A DNA stretch of 64,000 nt, from the NCBI RefSeq assembly GCF_027947535.2, contig NZ_JAAGKO020000047.1:1-64000 (forward strand), read 5' to 3'. The translations under genes were made by a program, and so were the position numbers. This document shows positions 51,543 through 60,105 of the stretch, one piece after another; positions within the stretch are counted from its first letter, which is position 1, and the number at the start of each line of letters is the position of its first letter. Below the pieces are notes generated by a model. That model worked only from the letters and a program-made list of their open reading frames with translations, was not told the origin of the DNA and searched no databases. This DNA is from Streptantibioticus silvisoli (GTDB taxonomy: Bacteria > Actinomycetota > Actinomycetes > Streptomycetales > Streptomycetaceae).

Positions 51543-54404
51543 GTGACGACGACTCCACCGAGCGACCCGGCCGCCCCGGCCGTCGCCCCACCGGCCGTCG
51601 ACGAGGTGATCGCGGCGCTCGGCGGGCTGGGCACGCCGGTGGACACCGCCAGCGGCGGCGCGCTGGGCCTTGAGGGGCCGCACGTGGTGTGGCTGGTGGC
51701 GGCCGGGGCGCTGGACCTGTTCGCGGTGGACGCGGCGCAGGAGGGCCGCTGGCACTTCCTGGGCCGGCTGGAGCCGGGTTCGCTGCTGCTCGGCCCGGTC
51801 GAAGGACCGCGGCACACCCTGGTCGGGCGCCCGTCGCGCGAGGCGGTGCTGCGCCGCGTACCGTTGCGCGAACTGGCCCGCGCCGACGCGGACACCGGTG
51901 CCGTCCCGCCGTACCGGCCGGACTACGGCGCCGGGCAGCCGTACGGCCTGAGCGCGCTGGAGGACGCCTTCGCGCGCGGCGTGGGCCGGGGGCTGCGGAC
52001 CGTCTTCGAGGCGACGGCGGGCGGCGGGGAGAGCGAGGACGCCTCCGACGAGGGCCTGGTGTGGATGCGGGTGGACCCCGGCAGCCTGGCCTACGGCGCC
52101 CAGTACGGCCCGGAGACCGCCGCCGACCTGCTGATCGACCCGGCGGTGTGGCAGCGGATGGTGGACCACGGCACGCGGCTGCTGCTGGGCCTGGACCGGT
52201 GGATCGAGCAGCGCGAGCGGGTCCACGAGGACCGGGCGGCGGCCGGGGTGCGCGCCGGTGAGGCGGCGCGCGGGCGGGCCGACGAGACGCTGCTGGCGTC
52301 CATCGACCGCTCCGGCACCCGGTCGGGCCGGCCGGTGCCGGGCACCGACGACGCGACGCTGGCGGTGTGCCGGCTGGTCGGTTCGGCGGCCGGCGTCGCG
52401 GTGTCGGCGCCCGCGCCGGGCGGTGCGGACGGCGAACGGCTCGACCCGGTGGAGCGGATCGCGCTGGCCTCCCGGTTCCGCATCCGCGAAGTGCGGCTGA
52501 CCGGGCGCTGGTGGCGGCAGGACAGCGGCCCGCTGGTGGGCCGCCGGGCCGGCTCCGGGCTGCCGGCCGCGCTGCTGTGGCGGCGCGGCGGCTACGTGGC
52601 GGTGGACGCGGCGGGCCGCCGGTTCCGGGTCGGGCCGGACAACGCGGGCGACTTCGAGCCGCTGGCGGTGATGTTCTACCGGCCGCTGCCCGAACGGCCG
52701 CTGGCCGGCTGGCGGTTGCTGCGGTTCGCGGTGCGCGGCACCCGGGCCGACGGCGGCCGGATGCTGCTGGGCGCGCTGGTGTCGGTGGCCCTGGGGGCGC
52801 TGATCCCGGTGGCCACCGGCCAGGTGCTGGGGTCGTTCGTGCCGGCCGGCGAGAGCGGGCTGATCACCCAGGTGTCGCTGGCGGTGGTGGCGTGCACGGT
52901 GGCGTCGGCGGCGTTCATGCTGCTGGAGAACGTGGCGATCCTGCGGATGGAGGGCCGCATCGAGGCGTCCCTTCAACCGGCCGTGTGGGACCGGCTGTTG
53001 AGGCTGCCGGCCCGGTTCTTCGCCGGCCGGTCCACCGGTGAGCTGGCGAGCGCGGCGATGGGGGTCGGCGCGATCCGGCGGGTGCTGTCGGGGATCAGTT
53101 CCACCGCCGCGCAGGCGGTGACCGTCGGCACCGTCAACTTCGTGGTCCTGCTGTGCTTCTCGCCGGCGCTGACGCTGGTGGCGCTGGCGATGCTGACGGC
53201 CGGGGCGGCGGTCTTCCTGGTGCTGGGGCTGTGGCAGGTGCGCTGGCAGCGGCGGTTGACGGTGCTGAACAACAAGCTGAACAACCAGGCGTTCCAGACG
53301 CTGCGCGGCCTGCCGAAGCTGCGGGTGGCGGCGGCCGAGAGCTTCGCGTACGCGGCGTGGGCCGGGGAGTTCGCCCGCAGCCGTGAACTCCAGCGCCGGG
53401 TGGGCCGGTTGCGCAACGTGGTGACCGTCTTCAACGCGGTCTACCTGCCGACGTGCACGCTGGCGATGTTCATGCTGCTGGCCGGCCCGGCGCGCGGCAC
53501 GCTGTCGCCCAGCGGCTTCCTGACGTTCAACACCTCGGTGACGATGATGCTGACGGCGGCCACCCAGCTGACCGGGGCACTGGTGTCTGCGGTGTCGGTG
53601 CTGCCGATGTTCGAGCAACTGCGCCCGGTGCTGCGCGAGGTGCCGGAGGTGGCCGGCGGCAGCGCCCAACCCGGCGCGCTCACCGGGGAGATCGAGGCAC
53701 GCGGTCTGTCGTTCCGTTACGGCGACGACGGGCCGCTGGTGCTGGACGACGTGTCGTTCACCGTGGCGCCGGGCGAGTTCGTGGCGGTGGTCGGAGCGAG
53801 CGGCTGCGGCAAGTCGACGCTGCTGCGGCTGCTGATCGGCTTCGACAAACCGGCCGCCGGCAGCGTGCTGTACGACGGGCAGGACCTCGCCGCGCTCGAC
53901 CAGGCGGCGGTGCGGCGGCAGTGCGGGGTGGTGCTGCAGAACGCGCAGCCGTTCAGCGGTTCGCTGCTGGAGGCGATCTGCGGCGCCGAGACGTACACCC
54001 TGGAGGAGGCGTGGCAGGCCGCGGCGATGGCGGGTCTGGCGGAGGACATCAAGCGGATGCCGATGGGCATGCACACGGTGCTGTCCGACGGCGGGGGCAC
54101 GGTCTCCGGCGGTCAGCGGCAGCGCCTGATGATCGCGCAGGCGCTGATCCGGCGGCCCCGGCTGCTGTTCTTCGACGAGGCGACCAGCGCGCTGGACAAC
54201 GAGACGCAGGCGATCGTCACCCGCAGCACCCGGGAACTGCGCGCCTCCCGCGTGGTCATCGCCCACCGGCTGTCCACCGTCATGGACGCCGACCGGGTCG
54301 TGGTGCTGGCGGCCGGCCGCGTCGTCCAGCAGGGCCCGCCCCGCGAACTGCTGGCGGACGCGGGCGGGTTGTTCCACGAACTGGTGCGCCGCCAGATCCA
54401 CTGA
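51543..54404 (+). CDS. NHLM-type second ABC transporter with long N-terminal domain
   Basis: The 953-residue protein has about 400 N-terminal residues without a C39 domain, then a membrane domain (about 400-690) and an NBD with Walker A GASGCGKST (near 751), signature VSGGQRQRLMIAQAL and Walker B LLFFDEATSALD. The N-terminal part has a cNMP-fold-like beginning (HVVWLVAAGALDLFAVD... FLGRLEPGSLLLG). It starts one base after the peptidase exporter stop. In NHLM systems the two ABC proteins occur as a pair and may form a heterodimer. The role of the extra domain is not established. Confidence 0.9.
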   Translation: MTTTPPSDPAAPAVAPPAVDEVIAALGGLGTPVDTASGGALGLEGPHVVWLVAAGALDLFAVDAAQEGRWHFLGRLEPGSLLLGPVEGPRHTLVGRPSREAVLRRVPLRELARADADTGAVPPYRPDYGAGQPYGLSALEDAFARGVGRGLRTVFEATAGGGESEDASDEGLVWMRVDPGSLAYGAQYGPETAADLLIDPAVWQRMVDHGTRLLLGLDRWIEQRERVHEDRAAAGVRAGEAARGRADETLLASIDRSGTRSGRPVPGTDDATLAVCRLVGSAAGVAVSAPAPGGADGERLDPVERIALASRFRIREVRLTGRWWRQDSGPLVGRRAGSGLPAALLWRRGGYVAVDAAGRRFRVGPDNAGDFEPLAVMFYRPLPERPLAGWRLLRFAVRGTRADGGRMLLGALVSVALGALIPVATGQVLGSFVPAGESGLITQVSLAVVACTVASAAFMLLENVAILRMEGRIEASLQPAVWDRLLRLPARFFAGRSTGELASAAMGVGAIRRVLSGISSTAAQAVTVGTVNFVVLLCFSPALTLVALAMLTAGAAVFLVLGLWQVRWQRRLTVLNNKLNNQAFQTLRGLPKLRVAAAESFAYAAWAGEFARSRELQRRVGRLRNVVTVFNAVYLPTCTLAMFMLLAGPARGTLSPSGFLTFNTSVTMMLTAATQLTGALVSAVSVLPMFEQLRPVLREVPEVAGGSAQPGALTGEIEARGLSFRYGDDGPLVLDDVSFTVAPGEFVAVVGASGCGKSTLLRLLIGFDKPAAGSVLYDGQDLAALDQAAVRRQCGVVLQNAQPFSGSLLEAICGAETYTLEEAWQAAAMAGLAEDIKRMPMGMHTVLSDGGGTVSGGQRQRLMIAQALIRRPRLLFFDEATSALDNETQAIVTRSTRELRASRVVIAHRLSTVMDADRVVVLAAGRVVQQGPPRELLADAGGLFHELVRRQIH

Positions 54405-54631
54405 GGCCCGGCGCACCGCACGGCGGCGGGGTGGGGCGCGGCGCCGCCGGCTCCACGGAGTTCCCGGCTGCCGCCGGCTCCGCAGCGTTCCCCGGCGGGG
54501 TGGCGCGGGTGCTCCGCCGGGGCGACCGAACCCGGCGCTCCGCCCGGCAGGGTGAGCCGCGGCGTTCTGCCGGCGCCACGGAGCACCGGCGTTCCCCGGC
54601 AGGGTGGCCCGGCAGAGTGGCCGGACACGGC
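54405..54631. other. GC-rich spacer with repeated GCGTTCCCCGGC blocks
   Basis: Two 20-bp copies differing by one base begin at 54485 and 54589 (GCGTTCCCCGGC[GA]GGGTGGC), with further partial copies between. No gene is seen. Confidence 0.4.
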
Positions 54632-54664
54632 GAAGGACCCCCGGTGCGTCACCGGGGGTCCTTC
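54632..54664. terminator. Bidirectional terminator hairpin
   Basis: A perfect 15-bp stem (54632-54646 with 54650-54664; GAAGGACCCCCGGTG) and loop CGT lie between the convergent exporter and secreted-protein genes, 20 bp from the latter's stop. Confidence 0.8.
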
Positions 54665-54684
54665 GGGGTGTCAGGTGCGGTGCG

Positions 54685-55260
54685 TCAGCCGAGCAGGCCG
54701 TCCACCACGCCGCCCACGGTGCCGACGACACCGCCGAGCAGGCTGCCGACCGGGCCGGTCGAGCCGGAGCCGCTGCTGCCGCCCTGCGCGGGCGCGGGCG
54801 CCGAGGAGGCGGGCGGCGGGGCGGAGCCGGGGTCGCTGGGGGCGGTCGGCGGCGGGGTCGGCGCCGTGGAGGTGACCGGTGCCGGGGCCTGGGTCGCGGT
54901 CGTGCCCGGGGCCGTCTGCGTCGCGGTCTGCGCGGTGTGCGCGGCCGTGGACTTGACGGCGTGGACGTCGGAGGCCGGCTGGATCAGCTTGGGCTGGCCC
55001 GCCGACTCGGTGGCGAACCCGGTCGGGACCGACTCGTGGCCGCTGGTGGTGGCGGTGTGGTGGCCGCCCTCCGAGCTGGAGTTGCCGGCGAGGTTCACCG
55101 GGTCGCCGGTGGTGTCCGCGGCCGCCTGCGTGCCGACCGGACCGTTGGCCGCCGAGTTGATGCCCGCGGCGAGCGCCGTCGCGACGCCCATGGCGGCGGC
55201 GGCCTTGACCACCGTGGAACGCGCGCCGAGCGCCAACTTGGCTCGCCGATGCCTGCCCAT
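54685..55260 (-). CDS. Secreted low-complexity protein with hydrophobic Gly/Val/Leu C-terminus
   Basis: The 191-residue protein has a basic N-terminus and signal-like hydrophobic stretch (VVKAAAAMGVATALAAGINSA), then a Thr/Ala/Pro/Ser-rich body and a Gly-rich hydrophobic C-terminal segment (GSLLGGVVGTVGGVVDGLL). No catalytic motif is present. It may be a cell-wall or surface protein. Codon usage is normal. ATG 55260 has GGAGAGG upstream. It converges on the peptide exporter, and its C-terminal segment recalls the core peptide composition (VVGT.DGVL). Any link is conjecture. Confidence 0.75.
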   Translation of the reverse strand: MGRHRRAKLALGARSTVVKAAAAMGVATALAAGINSAANGPVGTQAAADTTGDPVNLAGNSSSEGGHHTATTSGHESVPTGFATESAGQPKLIQPASDVHAVKSTAAHTAQTATQTAPGTTATQAPAPVTSTAPTPPPTAPSDPGSAPPPASSAPAPAQGGSSGSGSTGPVGSLLGGVVGTVGGVVDGLLG

Positions 55261-55417
55261 CTGGTACCTCTCCCCGGGGGATCACTCAGTTTCCGATCAG
55301 TAAAGCTTGGCGAAACCCAAGGGGCGGTGGGTAATGAGCGATCGTTGTGTGCAGATCCGGAGGACGCCCGAGCGCGAACACCGGGATATCCGGACTCGTC
55401 GGGCGGCCGACGACCCG

Positions 55418-56977
55418 TCAGCCGCCGCGCTCCACCCGCCGCGGCGGCGGCGCCAGCCGCGCCGAGGCAACGTAGGACACCACGACGGCGACGATCACCA
55501 GCGGCAGCACGGTCAGTCCGGGCCGGCCCAGCAGCAGGGTGGCCAGCAGCACGGACGTCATGGGCAGGTCGAGCATCGCGACGCACATCGCGCCGATGCC
55601 CATCGCGAACCCGGCCGCCAGCGGCAGCCCGCCGGCCCGTGACAGGGCCACCCCGCCGACCGCGCCGATGAACATCGAGGGGAAGATCGGCCCGCCGCGG
55701 AACGCGCTCAACGACACGCCGTAGGCGAACGCCTTGCACACCATCAGCAGCAGCAGCGCGCCCACCGAGTACGCGCCGGGCGCGGCGAGCAGCGGGTCCA
55801 GCGCGTTCTGCCCGGAGTACAGCACGTCGGACAGCGAGTGGCCGGTGACCGTGCCGTACAGCGCGGCGGTGGCGCCCACCACGAGGCCGGCGGCCACCGT
55901 CAGCGGCAGGCGGCGCCCGGCGATCCGCGGCAGCAGCCACCGCGCCAGCCGTTTGACCGCGGTCCCGGCCAGCGCCGCGGCCAGCCCGACGACCAGCGCC
56001 CAGCCGAACTGCGCGGCGTCCGGGGCGCGGGTGGCCGGCACGTGGTGCAGCGTCAGCGAGTAGGTGCCCAGGCCGGTCCAGGAGCCGAGGCCGGTGAAGA
56101 TCAGCGCGCCGGTGCCGGCCGCCAGCAGCCCCGGCACCAGCACCGCGCCGAGCAGCGCCCCGCCGAGTCCGGACGCCTCCATCAGCAGGAACGCGCCGGT
56201 CAGCGGTGAGCCCAGCAGGGTGGCGACCGCCGCGAACGCCCCGGCGGAGGCGACCACTTCACCGGCGCGGGCCGGCAGCTCGCGGTGCCGGCCGGCCGCC
56301 CGCACCACGGCCAGCGCGAGGCCGCCGCCGAGCGCGATCAGCGGCGCCTCCGGGCCGAGCACCACGCCGAGCGCCAGCGAGGCGAGGGCGGCCAGCAGGA
56401 CACCGGGCAGTTCGGCGGGGGCCGGGAACCCGGAGGCGGACATCCCGGCGGACGGTTCGTGGCCCGCGGTGCCCGGCAGGTGGCGGATCACCGGGGCGAC
56501 CAGCAGGCCGGCCACCGCCAGGACCGGCACCGGCCACCAGTCGGGCGTGCCGTGGAGGCCGAGCGCGCGCGGCAGACCGGTGAAGACCTGGTCCTGGAGG
56601 GCGTGGACCAGCGCCAGGAACCCGAAGGCGGCCGCCGAGACCGGCACGCCGAGCAGGGCGGCGACGCCGAGCACGACGAGGTAGCCGCGGGTACGGACGA
56701 GCGCGGCGGGATCGGGCGGGCCGGGCGGACCCGGCGACGCCGGCGGCCCCGCTGCCCCTGGCGGAGTCGGCGGATCCGGCGGGCCCGACCCTGGCGGAGG
56801 TGGCGGATCCGGCGGGCCTGACCCTGGCGGAGGTGGCGGAGTGGGCGGAGTGGGCGGCCCCGACCCTGGCGGGGTGGGCGGAGTCGGCGGAGGTGACGCG
56901 GTCGGCGGGCCCGGTGGACCGGAGGCGCCGGCTCGCGGGGGTTCTCCGGGCCGGGGAGCGGGGTGGGGAGCGGACAC
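55418..56977 (-). CDS. ClC-family chloride channel/transporter with proline-rich N-terminal tail
   Basis: The 519-residue membrane protein has about ten or more hydrophobic segments. ClC motifs are divergent: the gating Glu region reads LGPEAPLIALGGG in place of GREGP, and the pore loop is FRGGPIFPSMFIGA. It probably moves chloride or a related anion. Residues about 17-95 form a repeated Pro/Gly tail with GSGPP.PP.PP units that relatives lack; being N-terminal it should be cytoplasmic. GTG 56977 has GAGGAGG upstream; the tail is thus translated. It is divergent from the amidase gene. Confidence 0.87.
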   Translation of the reverse strand: MSAPHPAPRPGEPPRAGASGPPGPPTASPPPTPPTPPGSGPPTPPTPPPPPGSGPPDPPPPPGSGPPDPPTPPGAAGPPASPGPPGPPDPAALVRTRGYLVVLGVAALLGVPVSAAAFGFLALVHALQDQVFTGLPRALGLHGTPDWWPVPVLAVAGLLVAPVIRHLPGTAGHEPSAGMSASGFPAPAELPGVLLAALASLALGVVLGPEAPLIALGGGLALAVVRAAGRHRELPARAGEVVASAGAFAAVATLLGSPLTGAFLLMEASGLGGALLGAVLVPGLLAAGTGALIFTGLGSWTGLGTYSLTLHHVPATRAPDAAQFGWALVVGLAAALAGTAVKRLARWLLPRIAGRRLPLTVAAGLVVGATAALYGTVTGHSLSDVLYSGQNALDPLLAAPGAYSVGALLLLMVCKAFAYGVSLSAFRGGPIFPSMFIGAVGGVALSRAGGLPLAAGFAMGIGAMCVAMLDLPMTSVLLATLLLGRPGLTVLPLVIVAVVVSYVASARLAPPPRRVERGG

Positions 56978-57347
56978 GGCCGACGCCTCCTCGGCTCCGG
57001 GAACCGGCCGCCGCCGGCTCGCACGGGCAGCGTGGCACGCCGCTGCCGGGCCCGGCCGACGCCACGTCACGGACCGCCCCCGGCTCACTCGGCCAGCCGG
57101 ACGAACCCCGGGGGCCGCGCGGGCGATCGGTACGTCGGGCCGGACCCGTCCCGGTGCCGTCCCGCTGGCGTCCCGGCCGGGGCCGGCCCGGCCCGTCGCG
57201 GCACGGTGGCGTGCGCCATGCCGGTTCCGGGGGCGGCGGCGCGCCCGGCACCGAAGCAGACAAAGCATTTGATCATGGTAATTTCCGGACGTCCCGCCGA
57301 CCGGTCCCCGGTCCCGGGCTTCCACCGGCGCCGGACGAGGGAGATCC
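56978..57347. other. 370-bp divergent intergenic region
   Basis: It is mostly very GC-rich with no supported gene. An AT-rich patch near 57258-57290 (AAAGCATTTGATCATGG) stands out and probably holds promoter DNA for the amidase or the ClC gene. I looked for a c-di-AMP riboswitch, which often precedes actinomycete cell-wall hydrolases, and did not recognise one. Confidence 0.35.
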
Positions 57348-59324
57348 GTGGTGCGCTCCACATTCCGTCAGATGGGGATCACCGCGGCCGCGGGCCTGCT
57401 GCTGGCCGGCGGGGTGGCGGCGGCCGTCCTGCCGCGCACCGGCGCGCCCGCGCAGACCGACGCCGCCCCGCCGGCGGCCGGCGGCTCGACGGCCGCCGGC
57501 GCGGTGGCGGCCGGCCGGTTCGCCCGCGCCGCCCGGGAGTTCCAGGTGCCGGTGCCGGTGCTGATGGCGGTGGCGTACGCCGAGTCGCGGTGGGACGGGC
57601 ACGCCGGGCAGCTGAGCGCGGACGGCGGCTACGGGCTGATGGATCTGACGCGGGTGACGCCGGCGATGCTGGCCGCCGGCACTCCCGGCGGGGCCGGCGG
57701 CCGGTCCGCCGCCGGGCCGGCCCTGCACACCCTGGACGCCGCGGCCGGGCTGACCGGGATCGCGCCGGCCCTGCTGCGGTCGCGGGACCTGGACAACCTG
57801 CGCGGCGGCGCGGCGCTGCTGGCGGCGGCCGAACGGCGGCTGACCGGCGGCACCCCGGCCGATCCGGCGGCCTGGTACGGCGCGGTCGCGCGCTACAGCC
57901 GGTCGGCCGACCCGGCGGTGGCCCGGCGGTTCGCCGACGAGGTCTACGGCGTGCTGGCCTCCGGCGCACGGCGCACGACGCCGGCCGGGCGCCTGGTACT
58001 GGCGGCGCGGCCCGGACTGCGGCCGGACCGGCGGACGGTGCCGAGCGCGCGGGGTGCCGGCGACGGGGACGGCCCGCAGTGCCCGGCGGCGGTGCGGTGC
58101 TCGGTGCTGCCGGCCGCGTCGGCCACCTACCAGCGGGCGGACCGGCCGCTGGACGGGCTGCGCATCCGCTACATCGTCATCCACGACACCGAGGGCGGTT
58201 ACGCCTCCTCCCTGCGGTCGTTCCGGGACCCGTCGGGCGACGCGGCGGCGCAGTACGTGATGCGGGCGTCCGACGGCGCGGTGACGCAGATGGTGCCCGA
58301 CCAGGACATCGCCTTCCATGCCGGCAACTACTGGTTCAACCTGCATTCGGTGGGCATCGAGCACGAGGGCTTCGCGGCGAGCGGGGCGACCTGGTACACC
58401 GAGGCGCAGTACCGGGCCACCGCGGACCTGGTGCGGTACCTGTCGGCGCGCTACGGGGTGCCGCTGGACCGCGAGCACGTCATCGGCCACGACAACGTGC
58501 CGGGCGTGACGTCGTCCGGGGTGGCGGGCATGCACTGGGACCCGGGGCCGTACTGGGACTGGACCCACTTCATGGCACTGCTGGGCGCCCCGGCGGCGGA
58601 CGCCGGCGGCGGGATGCCGGCCACCGGCACGGCGGTGACCGTGGCCCCGCCGTTCGACACCGACCGGCAGGCGGTCCGGGTGTGCGGGCAGCCCACCGGC
58701 GCGTCCGGCGGCGGCCCGGACCACGCCGACGATGCCGACCATGCCGACGACGACGCGCCGGCGCGCGGCTGCCGCGAGCAGCGCGAGCCGTCGGACTTCC
58801 TGTACGTGCGCACCGCGCCGTCCGCGTCCGCGCCGCTGTTCGGCGACCCGGCGCTGCACGGGCACGCCGGGGACGGCAGCGACGCGATCGACGACTGGGG
58901 CGGCACGGTCTCGGCCGGCCAGCGGTTCGTGGTGGCCGGGCGCAGCGGGGACTGGACGGCGATCTGGTTCAGCGGCGCCAAGGTGTGGTTCGCCAACCCC
59001 GGCGGCGTCAACACCGCGCCGGCCCCCGGCGCCGTCGTGGTCGGCCCGGTCACCGGCACCGCACCGGCGCCGGTGTACGGGCAGGCGTTCCCGGCGCCGT
59101 CGGAGTACCCGGCGGGCCTGACGCCGTCCGACCACCGGCCGTTGGCGCAGTACGCGGTGCCCGCCGGTCAGGCGTACGTGGCGTCGGTGGCGCCGGTGCC
59201 GTCCGACGACTACGTCGCCGCCTCCGGCGTGGTGGTCATCGGCCGGGAGCGCTACTGGACGGTGCAGTACGGGCACCGGCTGGCGCTGCTGGACGCCGCG
59301 GACGTGGTGGCGCGGTCCGGCTGA
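57348..59324 (+). CDS. Secreted N-acetylmuramoyl-L-alanine amidase with transglycosylase-like domain
   Basis: The 658-residue cell-wall hydrolase has a hydrophobic N-terminal signal/anchor (about 9-28). An SLT-like domain (about 57-195) has the catalytic-type Glu79 in YAESRWDG and GYGLMDLT. An amidase_2 domain follows (about 265-405) with zinc ligands His279 (IHDTEGG), His381 (IGHDNVPG) and Asp398 (HWDPGPYW). The C-terminal third contains SH3-like repeats (FLYVRTAPSASAPLFG, DWTAIWFSGAKVWFANPGG). It should cleave the lactyl-amide bond of peptidoglycan and perhaps the glycan too. GTG 57348 or 57351 start; GAGGGA lies upstream. A short DHADDADHADDD acidic stretch interrupts the linker. Confidence 0.9.
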   Translation: MVRSTFRQMGITAAAGLLLAGGVAAAVLPRTGAPAQTDAAPPAAGGSTAAGAVAAGRFARAAREFQVPVPVLMAVAYAESRWDGHAGQLSADGGYGLMDLTRVTPAMLAAGTPGGAGGRSAAGPALHTLDAAAGLTGIAPALLRSRDLDNLRGGAALLAAAERRLTGGTPADPAAWYGAVARYSRSADPAVARRFADEVYGVLASGARRTTPAGRLVLAARPGLRPDRRTVPSARGAGDGDGPQCPAAVRCSVLPAASATYQRADRPLDGLRIRYIVIHDTEGGYASSLRSFRDPSGDAAAQYVMRASDGAVTQMVPDQDIAFHAGNYWFNLHSVGIEHEGFAASGATWYTEAQYRATADLVRYLSARYGVPLDREHVIGHDNVPGVTSSGVAGMHWDPGPYWDWTHFMALLGAPAADAGGGMPATGTAVTVAPPFDTDRQAVRVCGQPTGASGGGPDHADDADHADDDAPARGCREQREPSDFLYVRTAPSASAPLFGDPALHGHAGDGSDAIDDWGGTVSAGQRFVVAGRSGDWTAIWFSGAKVWFANPGGVNTAPAPGAVVVGPVTGTAPAPVYGQAFPAPSEYPAGLTPSDHRPLAQYAVPAGQAYVASVAPVPSDDYVAASGVVVIGRERYWTVQYGHRLALLDAADVVARSG

Positions 59325-59328
59325 GGCG

Positions 59329-59991
59329 TCAGGGGCGGCCGGCGCCGACCGGGGTACGGTCGGCGCCGGGCAGCGGTCCGCGGGCGCGGGCCACCAGACC
59401 GGCGGGGTCCGCCCCGGCCTGCAACGACGGCAGCAACAGCAGCCACAGGTCGGCGAGTTGGTCGACCAGGCCCAGCCGGTCCTGGAGCGCGTCGGAGACG
59501 GTGTGCAGGCCGAAGAAGGCGCACACCACCGAGTGGGCGTCGCGGGCCGGGTCGACATGCGGTGCCAGCTCGCCGTTGGAGCGCGCCTGGTTCATCAGCC
59601 GCCGCACGGTGGCGATCCAGCCGACGAACGGGGTGGGCAGCGTCTCGTTGATCGTCTTGCGCTCCGCCCACAGCCGGGCGCCGGCCCGCACCACGATGTC
59701 GTCGCGGAAGGCGCGCGCCACCGCGAAGCTGAGCCGGACGAGGCGTTCCAGCGCGGGCAGCCGGGCCGAGTCGTGACGTTCGATCAGCTGCGGCCAGGTG
59801 GCGAAGTGCGCCTCGACGACGGCGAGCGCGAGCATCTCCTTGCTGGTGTAGTGGAAGTAGACCGCGCCGCTGGTGCGCCCGGACAGTTCGCTGATGTCGC
59901 TGATGCTCGTGCCGGCGTACCCGCGTTCGTTGAACAGGTGCGCCGCCGCCTCCAGTAGCGACCTGCGTGTCGCCTCCGCCCGCCCCTGCAC
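59329..59991 (-). CDS. ArpA/ScbR-type gamma-butyrolactone receptor (TetR family)
   Basis: The 220-residue repressor has the ArpA-group N-terminus RRSLLEAAAHLFNERGYAGTSISDISELSGRTSGAVYFHYTSKEMLALAVVEAH (HTH about 29-48) and a helical ligand domain with a conserved-looking Trp (WPQLIERH). Members bind gamma-butyrolactone signals and then release promoters of antibiotic and morphological genes. It is divergent from an AfsA-type synthase, the typical receptor/synthase pair. GTG 59991 follows AAAGGGG on the minus strand. Which lactone it senses cannot be told. Confidence 0.92.
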   Translation of the reverse strand: MQGRAEATRRSLLEAAAHLFNERGYAGTSISDISELSGRTSGAVYFHYTSKEMLALAVVEAHFATWPQLIERHDSARLPALERLVRLSFAVARAFRDDIVVRAGARLWAERKTINETLPTPFVGWIATVRRLMNQARSNGELAPHVDPARDAHSVVCAFFGLHTVSDALQDRLGLVDQLADLWLLLLPSLQAGADPAGLVARARGPLPGADRTPVGAGRP

Positions 59992-60039
59992 GTGGTTGCC
60001 CCTTTGTTACGAAAGATCGGCTGTTGGGGGGAATCTAGT

Positions 60040-60097
60040 GGAAGGGCTTCCGCCTTCCGGCGCCCGGACATGCGAAACGCGCAATATCGGTATTTTC
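60040..60097. promoter_or_regulatory. Receptor-synthase intergenic operator region
   Basis: Between the divergent genes lies GGAAG-GG-CTTCC (60040-60051), and AATA-TCGG-TATT (60083-60094) is embedded in a GAAA...TTTC frame (60074-60097). The second overlaps TATTTT (60091-60096), a good -10 ten bases before the synthase ATG. ARE-type receptor sites are loosely palindromic and would be expected here, but the match to the ARE consensus is weak. Confidence 0.4.
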
Positions 60098-60105
60098 TGC
60101 TTTTC

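Noticed and set aside
56978-57347. Possible c-di-AMP riboswitch before the amidase gene
   Set aside because: The location would fit but I could not find the conserved ydaO-type segments.
60074-60097. A textbook ARE box for the butyrolactone receptor
   Set aside because: Only the ends (GAAA/TTTC) and a small inner dyad are symmetric; too weak to call an ARE, so reported only as a low-confidence operator region.
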